Shown: piece by piece, positions 1 to 4,906 of the stretch
Position numbering within the stretch: the first letter of the stretch is position 1
Layout of the letters: the number at the start of each line of letters is the position of its first letter
Origin: an uncultured Selenomonadales bacterium
Lineage (GTDB): Bacteria > Bacillota > Negativicutes > Selenomonadales > Selenomonadaceae
Assembly (NCBI GenBank): GCA_946547205.1
Contig: CAMNPA010000114.1
Coordinates: 1 to 5,323 of the forward strand
Direction of reading: 5' to 3'
Length of the DNA stretch: 5,323 nucleotides
Notes under the pieces: model-generated
What the model was told of the DNA's origin: nothing
The model's input: only the letters and a program-made list of their open reading frames with translations
Database searches by the model: none
Made by a program: the position numbers and the translations under genes

Positions 1-421
1 TGTAAGGAGCCTCGCGAATGTCGACGAACTGATTGTATTTGTAATTCCAATCGCCCGACCAATAGTGATTCGCGTCGATTTGATGATATTCAAAGGCGCA
101 ACCGGGATCGGGCTTGATGCCAAATGCGAAGTCAAAATAAAACGTGCCGACAGGAGTTTTATGATCGCCTTCACGAGTTTTGCCCAGTCCGTTTTGTCCG
201 ATAAAGCCCGGCGTCGACATAATCTGTTCCCATTCGCCCAAAGAATTTTTCTCGTGCATTGAAATTATTGCCGACGAGCCGTAAGTTGCCGCCACGACGA
301 CCATTTGATTGACTTCCTGCGCGACGGGAAGATTTTGCACCCATTGCGGCGACGGTTGAGCCTGCGCGGACTGAAAGGCGAACATAATCACCGTGAGCAC
401 CGTCAAAAAAATTTTTCTCAT
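1..421 (-). CDS. L,D-transpeptidase (YkuD-like) family protein, 3' end cut by window edge
   Basis: This gene starts at ATG (bases 421-419) and stays open for 140 codons to the left edge, so its 3' end is missing. Residues 1-21 form a signal peptide: MRK, a hydrophobic stretch, then a cleavable AQA before QPSPQW. The mature part has the hallmark GLGKTREGDHKTPVGTF (about residues 78-94), the G...TPxGxF strand seen in YkuD/ErfK-type L,D-transpeptidases, which make 3-3 cross-links or attach proteins to peptidoglycan outside the membrane. The catalytic histidine and SxGC cysteine motif would lie beyond the window, so activity cannot be judged. The ribosome-binding site (GAAAGGA, 9 nt before the ATG) lies in the last codons of argS, whose stop is 4 nt upstream. 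Translational coupling with argS is therefore likely. The family call is fairly sure; the exact subfamily is not. Confidence 0.8.
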   Translation of the reverse strand, partial: MRKIFLTVLTVIMFAFQSAQAQPSPQWVQNLPVAQEVNQMVVVAATYGSSAIISMHEKNSLGEWEQIMSTPGFIGQNGLGKTREGDHKTPVGTFYFDFAFGIKPDPGCAFEYHQIDANHYWSGDWNYKYNQFVDIREAPY

Positions 422-425
422 GATA

Positions 426-2084
426 TTACATCCTTTCGGGAGCAGAGACGCCGAGCAAATTCAGCGCGTGTGAAATCGTGTGACGAGTGACTTTGAGCAA
501 CGCAAGCCGAGCAATCGCCAAATCTTTTTCGACGCCCAAAATTCTGCAGTCGCGATAAAATGCGCTGAACGTCGACGCCAAATCGTAAACGTAGCGGGCA
601 ATTCTCTGCGGTGCATATTCTTCGGCAGCCTTCGCAATTTCGTCGGGATACTCGAAGATTTTGTTAATCAAGTCGACTTCCGCCGTTGAATTCATCAGCG
701 AAAATTTCGGTTCACTGTCAATCGTCAAGCCTGCTTCCGAAGTTTGACGGAAGATTGAACAGATTCTCGCGTGCGCATATTGAACGTAGTAAACGGGATT
801 GTCCGCGCTCTGCGACTTCGCCAAATCCAAATCGAAATCAAGTTGGCTGTCCGTCGAACGCATGAGGAAAAAATATCTCGCTGCATCGGTGCCGACTTCC
901 GCCATCAATTCGCGCAGAGGAATCGCCGTGCCCGCACGCTTTGACATTTTGACAGCCTCGCCGCCTCTGAACAGACTGACCATTTGCAAAAAAATAATCT
1001 TCAACTTATCGGGATTGTAGCCGAGCATTTTCATCGCCGCTTTGACACGAGCAACGTAGCCGTGATGATCTGCGCCCCAAAGATTTATCAGTTCACCGAA
1101 GCCGCGATCGAATTTGTTTTTGTGATAGGCGATGTCTGCGGCAAGATACGTTGGCTCACCGTTCTCGCGAACAACTACGCGGTCTTTGTCGTCGCCGAAT
1201 TTTGAACTTGCCAGCCAAAGTGCGCCGTCCTTCTCGTAAATGCCGCCGTTGGACTTGAGAATTTCAATCGCCGCGTTAATCTTGTCCGGGTGCAAAGTGC
1301 GTTCGCTGAACCAAACATCAAACTCGACGCCGAAATTTTCCAGGTCGTCTTTAAGCTCAAGCATCTTATCAACGTAAGCAAGTTCGCCCAAAATTTTCAA
1401 GCGTTCGTCTTCGGGCAAGGTGATGAACTTGTCGCCGTGCCGAGCAATGATTCTTTTGGTCGTGTCGATGATGTCGACGCCTTGATAGCCGTCTTCGGGA
1501 AAGTCAACTTTTTCGCCGAGCAATTCAAGATAACGCGCGTTGACGGATTTTGTAAGCTTGTCCATTTGATTTCCGGCGTCGTTGATGTAATATTCGCTCT
1601 CGACGTTGTAGCCCGCCGCACGCATGATGTTGACGATTGCCGAGCCTGCCGCCGCGCCGCGACCGTGTCCGACGTGCAAAAGTCCGGTTGGATTCGCGCT
1701 GACGTATTCAACTTGAATGGTGACGTTGCCTTTGTTCGGCAGGTGACCGAAATTTTTGCCCGCGTCGAAAATTTTTTTGAGCTCACGATAAATCACGTCG
1801 CCGCGCAGATAAAAATTCATAAAGCCCGCACCGGCAATTTCAATGCGTTCGATGATGTCGGAGCTGATTCGCGACTTAATCTCTTCAGCGATTTTTCTCG
1901 GCGATGTGCGGAAAATTTTTGCCGTCTGCATGGCGAAGTTTGTCGCGAAGTCTCCGAATTCTTTTTTTGGCGGAACTTCCAATGCCACGTCGGGCAGTGC
2001 GTCGGAAAATTTTAATGCGCCGTCATTCATAGCCGCTTCGACCGCCGATTTGACTGCCGCCGCGATTTTTTCTTTAGTCTGCAA
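426..2084 (-). CDS. argS: arginyl-tRNA synthetase (ArgRS, class I)
   Basis: Cytoplasmic enzyme that joins arginine to tRNA-Arg using ATP. The 552 residues match the usual bacterial length of about 550-580. Order of parts: N-terminal Add-1 tRNA-recognition domain (about 1-95); Rossmann catalytic core opening with SANPTGLLHVGHGRG, where the HIGH motif is HVGH at 137-140; the second signature VKMSKRAGT with KMSKR at 379-383; and a helical DALR anticodon-binding domain (about 430-552) containing YVQYAHARICSIFRQ. All expected active-site motifs are present, so it should be functional. The start is TTG (2084-2082): AGGAGG at 2097-2092 lies 7 nt upstream. The nearby ATG at 2089 is out of frame and only 2 nt from that site. 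The gene is divergent from tRNA-Leu and runs directly into the L,D-transpeptidase gene. A possible regulatory leader ORF ends in its ribosome-binding site. Confidence 0.99.
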   Translation of the reverse strand: MQTKEKIAAAVKSAVEAAMNDGALKFSDALPDVALEVPPKKEFGDFATNFAMQTAKIFRTSPRKIAEEIKSRISSDIIERIEIAGAGFMNFYLRGDVIYRELKKIFDAGKNFGHLPNKGNVTIQVEYVSANPTGLLHVGHGRGAAAGSAIVNIMRAAGYNVESEYYINDAGNQMDKLTKSVNARYLELLGEKVDFPEDGYQGVDIIDTTKRIIARHGDKFITLPEDERLKILGELAYVDKMLELKDDLENFGVEFDVWFSERTLHPDKINAAIEILKSNGGIYEKDGALWLASSKFGDDKDRVVVRENGEPTYLAADIAYHKNKFDRGFGELINLWGADHHGYVARVKAAMKMLGYNPDKLKIIFLQMVSLFRGGEAVKMSKRAGTAIPLRELMAEVGTDAARYFFLMRSTDSQLDFDLDLAKSQSADNPVYYVQYAHARICSIFRQTSEAGLTIDSEPKFSLMNSTAEVDLINKIFEYPDEIAKAAEEYAPQRIARYVYDLASTFSAFYRDCRILGVEKDLAIARLALLKVTRHTISHALNLLGVSAPERM

Positions 2085-2088
2085 TTCA

Positions 2089-2166
2089 TTACCTCCTGCA
2101 AAAAATTTTATGAGAATCTCGACGCGTTGAACGTGTCGAAAATTTTATAACTGGATGCAACGTCAC
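2089..2166 (-). CDS. possible 25-codon arginine-rich leader peptide upstream of argS
   Basis: A GTG start (2166-2164) with AGGAGG 5 nt upstream (2177-2172) opens 25 codons ending in TAA (2091-2089). The peptide starts MTLHPVIKFSTRSTRR and ends HKIFCRR. Five of 25 residues are Arg: CGT, CGT and CGA in the middle and AGG AGG at the end. Those two AGG codons are the argS Shine-Dalgarno itself, and the stop lies 4 nt before the argS TTG. A ribosome held at these codons would cover the argS site, and one terminating there could restart on argS. This is the geometry of a leader peptide sensing charged tRNA-Arg, the product of ArgS. The ORF is short and could be chance, because AGGAGGTAA is also simply a strong ribosome-binding site. 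I do not recognise the peptide. Confidence 0.4.
   Translation of the reverse strand: MTLHPVIKFSTRSTRRDSHKIFCRR
2117..2141 (-). promoter_or_regulatory. hairpin in argS leader overlapping Arg codons
   Basis: Read on the minus strand, TTTCGACACG (2141-2132) can pair with CGCGTCGAGA (2126-2117) around the 5-nt loop TTCAA. This gives nine pairs, one of them G-U, plus one A.C mismatch. The structure lies inside the possible leader ORF and contains its internal Arg codons CGT, CGT and CGA. A run of six U occurs about 11 nt after the stem, too far for a standard terminator. It may modulate access to the argS ribosome-binding site 20 nt downstream. Confidence 0.45.
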
Positions 2167-2171
2167 GTTGC
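2157..2171. promoter_or_regulatory. 15-bp palindrome at the start of the argS leader ORF
   Basis: GCAACGT-C-ACGTTGC is a perfect 7-bp inverted repeat with one central base. The GTG start codon of the leader ORF (2166-2164) lies over its centre. It could be a DNA operator for a dimeric regulator. As RNA it could form a 6-bp stem with a 3-nt loop that hides the start codon. It does not resemble an ArgR box. No function is known to me. Confidence 0.35.
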
Positions 2172-2230
2172 CCTCCTGCAAAAGTTTTCAAAGTTTATTC
2201 GGCGAATACGGCTTTATTCCTGCGCAACGA

Positions 2231-2259
2231 TTGACACTGAAAAATAAATGTGATTTAAT
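2231..2259 (+). promoter_or_regulatory. sigma-A promoter of tRNA-Leu
   Basis: A perfect -35 TTGACA (2231-2236), a 17-bp spacer and a -10 TTTAAT (2254-2259, five of six consensus) face the tRNA. The expected start of transcription, about 7 nt after the -10, is near 2265-2267, only 1-3 nt before the mature tRNA begins. It probably also drives plsY and the gene after it, since no terminator is seen between them. Confidence 0.85.
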
Positions 2260-2267
2260 TGCCGCGA

Positions 2268-2352
2268 GCGGATGTGGCGGAATTGGCAGACGCGCCGGAC
2301 TTAGGATCCGTTGCTTTCGGGCGTGAGGGTTCGACTCCCTCCATCCGCACCA
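2268..2352 (+). tRNA. tRNA-Leu, anticodon UAG
   Basis: An 85-nt class II tRNA with the CCA tail encoded. The acceptor stem GCGGATG (2268-2274) pairs with CATCCGC (2342-2348), followed by discriminator A and CCA (2350-2352). D stem: GCG/CGC (2277-2279, 2291-2293). The anticodon loop CTTAGGA (2300-2306) gives UAG at 2302-2304, reading CUA and by wobble other CUN leucine codons. The long variable arm that marks Leu/Ser/Tyr tRNAs spans about 2312-2324 and can fold as GCU/GGC around a UUCG loop. T arm: GAGGG-TTCGACT-CCCTC (2325-2341). One oddity is a C.U mismatch at the top of the anticodon stem (2295 with 2311); all other stem pairs are intact. It should be functional. Confidence 0.98.
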
Positions 2353-2361
2353 AAATTTAAT

Positions 2362-2396
2362 TAGGAATTAGGAATTAGAAATGAGGAATTGGGAAT
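2362..2396 (+). repeat. five tandem 7-bp repeats forming the plsY ribosome-binding region
   Basis: Five consecutive heptamers follow the tRNA: TAGGAAT, TAGGAAT, TAGAAAT, GAGGAAT and TGGGAAT. The first two are identical and the others differ by one or two bases. The fourth unit supplies the plsY Shine-Dalgarno GAGG (2383-2386). The last two bases of the fifth unit are the A and T of the plsY ATG (2395-2397). Short GGAATTA-type tandem repeats are seen between genes in various bacteria; here the array doubles as a translation initiation region. Confidence 0.8.
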
Positions 2397-2973
2397 GGAT
2401 TGGTTGTTGCTTATCGTTGCGGCTTACGTCGTCGGCTCCATACCGACCGGCTTAATTTTCGGCAAACTCATCTGGAAAAAAGATCTGCGACGCTTCGGCT
2501 CAAAAAACATCGGCGCGACAAATGCCTGGCGAGTCATCGGCAAGAAGGCAGGTCTTTTAATTTTTGTCCTCGACTTCCTTAAAGGTCAAATCGGCGTCTT
2601 AATCGGTTGCTGTCTCTTCGCAACGCCTGGCGCAATGGTCGTCGGCGGTCTCTTCGCGATGCTCGGTCACATTTTCCCGCTGTTCCTCGGCTTCAAAGGC
2701 GGCAAAGGTGTCGCGACGGGTCTCGGCGTCATCTCAACGCTCATGCCCAAAGTCACGGCGATTGTCGTTATCGTCTGGCTCGTTCTCGTTCTGATAACGC
2801 GTTATGTCTCTGTCGGCTCAATCGTCGCGGCACTTCTCACACCGATTCTCGCGGCACTGTTCAAAGTCCCGGCTGTATTCTTCGCGTTTGCATTGGCGGC
2901 AGCAGTCGTCATCGTCTGGCGTCACAGAGAAAACATCGCGCGCTTGAGAGCCGGTCGCGAAAACAAAATTTAA
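2395..2973 (+). CDS. plsY: acyl-phosphate:glycerol-3-phosphate acyltransferase PlsY
   Basis: Integral membrane enzyme that transfers an acyl chain from acyl-phosphate (made by PlsX) to position 1 of glycerol-3-phosphate, giving lysophosphatidic acid, the first step of phospholipid synthesis. The 192 residues fit the family's usual 190-215. The family motifs are clear: GSIPTG near residues 14-19, GSKNIGATN at 35-43 (many members have GSGN) and GHIFPLFLGFKGGKGVAT at 91-108, which includes the glycine-rich substrate loop. Several hydrophobic segments account for the multi-span fold, and the C-terminus ends in a basic RHRENIARLRAG-type tail. ATG 2395 is chosen because GAGG lies 8 nt before it; the in-frame TTG at 2389 is only 2 nt from that site. 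It is downstream of tRNA-Leu with no terminator between them, and 15 nt upstream of the exported protein gene. Confidence 0.98.
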   Translation: MDWLLLIVAAYVVGSIPTGLIFGKLIWKKDLRRFGSKNIGATNAWRVIGKKAGLLIFVLDFLKGQIGVLIGCCLFATPGAMVVGGLFAMLGHIFPLFLGFKGGKGVATGLGVISTLMPKVTAIVVIVWLVLVLITRYVSVGSIVAALLTPILAALFKVPAVFFAFALAAAVVIVWRHRENIARLRAGRENKI

Positions 2974-2988
2974 AGGCGGTGGATTCGA

Positions 2989-3528
2989 TTGACAAAGAAA
3001 ATATTTTTGCTCCTCGCGCTGATTTTGTTGACGGCAACGACGAACGTTGAGGCGGCGGAAAATGATTCTCCGTTCGATATTCTGACTTCGACTTATACGG
3101 AAGGCGCAAACGAAATACTCGCGTTGGTCAAGGCTAAGGAAGACGGCTCGTTAGGTTTTGCAATGCTGGACGTTTCGGCGAAGTCGATTGCTTTTGTCAA
3201 CTACTCGCGCGAACTTTACGACTTCTACTCGAAAGAAAATCCGATAGTTTTCGGGCTGATGTTGCCGGATCAAAAACGCGGAGAGCTTGACGACAATTTA
3301 GGGCTGTGGAAAGAAAATTTTCACATCATGCCGGTTTACGCGGCGTTCAAAGTCGCAAGCGGTCAAGTCATTTGCCAAAAGCCGTTTTATTCGGCAAGCA
3401 GTCCGCAAGCCGCAAGCTATCAAGAAGAAATAAAAAATCCAATGCACGTGCGACTGATTGAAACGCTCTTAACTCATATGCCGCGCCTGCACGAACAAGT
3501 TCAAGCAAAAGGAATTACCTTGCCTTGA
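2989..3528 (+). CDS. small exported protein of unknown function
   Basis: I do not recognise this family. The 179-residue product begins with a typical signal peptide: MTKK, a leucine-rich core (LLLALILLT), then NVEA before the likely cut after Ala22. There is no lipobox cysteine and no further membrane segment, so the mature protein of about 157 residues should be outside the cytoplasmic membrane. The mature part is mixed polar and hydrophobic, with a single cysteine (VICQKPF) and a charged helical C-terminus (MHVRLIETLLTHMPRLHEQ). The start is TTG (2989-2991), backed by AAAGGCGGTG at 2972-2981, a near-perfect match to the anti-Shine-Dalgarno, 7 nt upstream. That site begins within the plsY stop codon, so translation is probably coupled to plsY. 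A terminator follows about 15 nt after the stop. The gene is intact; the role is unknown. Confidence 0.85.
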   Translation: MTKKIFLLLALILLTATTNVEAAENDSPFDILTSTYTEGANEILALVKAKEDGSLGFAMLDVSAKSIAFVNYSRELYDFYSKENPIVFGLMLPDQKRGELDDNLGLWKENFHIMPVYAAFKVASGQVICQKPFYSASSPQAASYQEEIKNPMHVRLIETLLTHMPRLHEQVQAKGITLP

Positions 3529-3543
3529 CAAAAGATTGAACGT

Positions 3544-3580
3544 AAAAAAAATTTCCTCGCCAATGACGAGGATTTTTTTA
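3544..3580. terminator. bidirectional Rho-independent terminator between convergent genes
   Basis: TCCTCG (3554-3559) pairs with CGAGGA (3567-3572) around a 7-nt loop. The stem is flanked by an A-run on the left (3544-3551) and a T-run on the right (3573-3579). Each strand therefore reads as a stem followed by U-rich sequence. It can end the tRNA-Leu/plsY transcript from the left and ftsZ from the right, whose stop is at 3594-3596. The stem is short, but A-T pairing of the flanks lengthens it. Confidence 0.85.
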
Positions 3581-3593
3581 TTGCAACGGTTGA

Positions 3594-4742
3594 TTATTTA
3601 CGGGTGCGCATCCACGGCGGAATGTCAATCTCAACGTTGCTCGGCTGATTGGTCGTGTTGCTGAACGTCGGATTAAAACTTCCGAACGGCGATTGACGCG
3701 GCATTTCTTGAGCACGTTTGGGCGTGTTGTCGAAAACTTGCGGGCGAATCGGTTCACGTTCGCTGAAAGATTCTTCTTCGGACTCGTCGTCAAAACGCGT
3801 GGCAATGACAGTGACGGAAACTTTGTCGCCCAAAGATTCATCGACGCTGACGCCCCAAATAATTTCCGCGTCGGGATGAGCAGCTTCTTGCACAGTCGTC
3901 GACGCCTCGTTGACTTCCATCATCGACAGCGAATCGGTTGCGCCCATGATGTTTAACAGAACTCCGCGTGCACCTTGCAAACTCGTTTCAAGCAACGGAG
4001 AATCAATCGCGGCTTTGACGGCATCAACGGTTGCATTTTCGCCCGACGCTTCGCCAATGCCCATCAGCGCAGAGCCGGCGTTGCTCATGATTGATTTAAC
4101 GTCCGCGAAGTCGAGATTGACAAGTCCGGGCACGGCGATTAAATCTGAAATGCCCTTGACGCCTTGACGGAGAATATCATCGGCGATTGTGAATGCCTGC
4201 GTCATCGGAGTTTTTTTGTCGACGACTTGCAACAAGCGATCGTTCGGAATTGTAATAATCGTGTCGACGTTGCGTTTAAGATTTTCAATGCCAATGTCCG
4301 CGTTCTTTTTACGTTTCGGACCTTCAAAGGTAAACGGTCGAGTGACGACGCCGACAGTCAACGCGCCGATTTCACGAGCACATTCCGCCACGACAGGAGC
4401 CGCACCTGTTCCCGTGCCGCCGCCCATGCCCGCCGTGATAAACACCATGTCCGAGCCGCGAAGAGCGTTTATGATGTCCTCACGACTTTCCATAGCCGCT
4501 TTCTGTCCGATTTCGGGTCGAGCACCTGCGCCGAGTCCGCGAGTAAGTTTTTCGCCGATTTGCATACGTTTCGGAGCAAGTGCGTTCAAAAGTGCCTGCG
4601 CATCGGTGTTGACTGCGATAAATTCCACGCCTTCCAAGCCGAGCGAGATCATTCGATTGACAGCGTTATTGCCGCCGCCGCCCACGCCGATAACTTTGAT
4701 CTTCGCGAACTGATCTAAAGTGTTGTCATCAAGTTCAAACAC
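3594..4742 (-). CDS. ftsZ: cell division GTPase FtsZ
   Basis: Tubulin homologue that polymerises with GTP into the division ring at mid-cell and recruits the septal machinery. The 382 residues are of normal length. Visible parts: N-terminal GTP-binding strand IKVIGVGGGGNNAVNRM (15-31), NTDAQAL (45-51), tubulin signature GGGTGTG (107-113), and the T7 synergy loop NLDFADV (209-215), whose acidic residues complete the catalytic site of the next subunit. These are followed by a C-terminal domain to about 318, a variable acidic and Asn/Pro-rich linker, and the conserved tail VEIDIPPWMRTRK (370-382) that binds FtsA/ZapA-type partners. The start is GTG (4742-4740) with AGGAGG at 4756-4751, 8 nt upstream. 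An ATG overlapping it (4744-4742) is in another frame. No ftsA lies immediately upstream; instead there is a long untranslated region. The gene appears to be transcribed alone. Confidence 0.99.
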   Translation of the reverse strand: MFELDDNTLDQFAKIKVIGVGGGGNNAVNRMISLGLEGVEFIAVNTDAQALLNALAPKRMQIGEKLTRGLGAGARPEIGQKAAMESREDIINALRGSDMVFITAGMGGGTGTGAAPVVAECAREIGALTVGVVTRPFTFEGPKRKKNADIGIENLKRNVDTIITIPNDRLLQVVDKKTPMTQAFTIADDILRQGVKGISDLIAVPGLVNLDFADVKSIMSNAGSALMGIGEASGENATVDAVKAAIDSPLLETSLQGARGVLLNIMGATDSLSMMEVNEASTTVQEAAHPDAEIIWGVSVDESLGDKVSVTVIATRFDDESEEESFSEREPIRPQVFDNTPKRAQEMPRQSPFGSFNPTFSNTTNQPSNVEIDIPPWMRTRK

Positions 4743-4760
4743 ATGTCATGCCTCCTTGAA

Positions 4761-4799
4761 CTTCTCACCGCCTATTTAGACGGAGGGATTCTTGAGAAG
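4761..4799 (-). promoter_or_regulatory. hairpin with anti-Shine-Dalgarno bases before ftsZ
   Basis: In the ftsZ mRNA, CUUCUCA (4799-4793) can pair with UGAGAAG (4767-4761), and CCGUC (4783-4779) with GGCGG (4772-4768) around a 6-nt loop, leaving a 9-nt bulge on the 5' side. The bulge and upper stem contain CCUCC (4786-4782), complementary to GGAGG in the ftsZ ribosome-binding site (4755-4751), which lies 5 nt after the hairpin. The two pairings exclude each other, so the leader could in principle switch between open and closed forms. Regulation is inferred from complementarity alone. Confidence 0.4.
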
Positions 4800-4807
4800 A
4801 TTGTATT

Positions 4808-4906
4808 TTAAGTTTCCTCCTTTAAAAGGATTACCTTATTCTCAAAGGCGAGTCCAAGTCGCCCATACACGGTCGCCCAAAGGTCTCCGCTTACTTTTTT
4901 TTTCAT
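4808..4906 (-). CDS. 32-codon small ORF in the ftsZ leader (uncertain)
   Basis: ATG (4906-4904) to TAA (4810-4808). The product begins MKKKVSGDLWATVYGRLG and ends KVILLKEET. AGGAGG at 4926-4921 precedes it but at a long spacing of 14 nt, so translation may be weak. The codons AAG GAG G near the end form another perfect ribosome-binding sequence (4820-4814 region) with no suitable start after it. Nine A bases follow the ATG, and loss of one would give a stop after three lysines. It may be a real small protein, a leader peptide for ftsZ, or part of a decayed TnpB tail (see the overlapping element call). I do not recognise it as a known protein. Confidence 0.25.
   Translation of the reverse strand: MKKKVSGDLWATVYGRLGLAFENKVILLKEET

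Larger units (their letters stand above)
4756..4906 (-). mobile_element. possible relic of an IS200/IS605 (tnpB) right end abutting ftsZ
   Basis: On the minus strand 4794-4756 reads CAAGAATC, a hairpin (CCGTC and GGCGG around TAAATA), GAGAAG and TTCAA. IS200/IS605 right ends commonly have this layout: CAAGAATC, an imperfect stem around a short A/T-rich loop, GAG and a terminal TCAA, which is the right cleavage site in IS608. In such elements the end of tnpB runs through the hairpin. Here one frame reads QESLRLNRR and stops at 4767-4765. A +1 shift near 4812 joins it to the 32-codon ORF above (GDLWATVYGRLGLAFENK). That is what a decayed TnpB tail might look like. The zinc-ribbon part of TnpB is absent and no left end was found. 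The resemblance is from memory, so this is a hypothesis. Confidence 0.4.

Noticed and set aside
1290..2015. 241-codon open frame on the plus strand opposite argS
   Set aside because: It is antisense to the clearly conserved ArgS frame, has no recognisable motifs, and lacks a ribosome-binding site. It is a shadow of high-GC third positions in argS.
2157..2171. ArgR operator upstream of argS
   Set aside because: The palindrome GCAACGTCACGTTGC lacks the A/T-rich core of an ARG box (TGNATNNNNATNCA-like).
2085..2267. T-box riboswitch controlling argS
   Set aside because: The 183-bp gap is short and I find neither the AGGGUGGNACCGCG box nor a matching terminator/antiterminator pair before argS.
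2389..2394. TTG at 2389 as the plsY start
   Set aside because: It is only 2 nt from the GAGG ribosome-binding site; ATG at 2395 has the better 8-nt spacing and fits PlsY N-termini.
2607..3050. 147-codon plus-strand frame overlapping plsY
   Set aside because: It runs out of frame through PlsY motifs and is very Arg/Ser-rich, as expected of a shifted reading of a membrane protein gene.
4164..4718. Two overlapping plus-strand open frames of about 175-185 codons opposite ftsZ
   Set aside because: Both lie antisense to the full-length FtsZ frame with intact motifs; low-complexity composition shows they are shadows.
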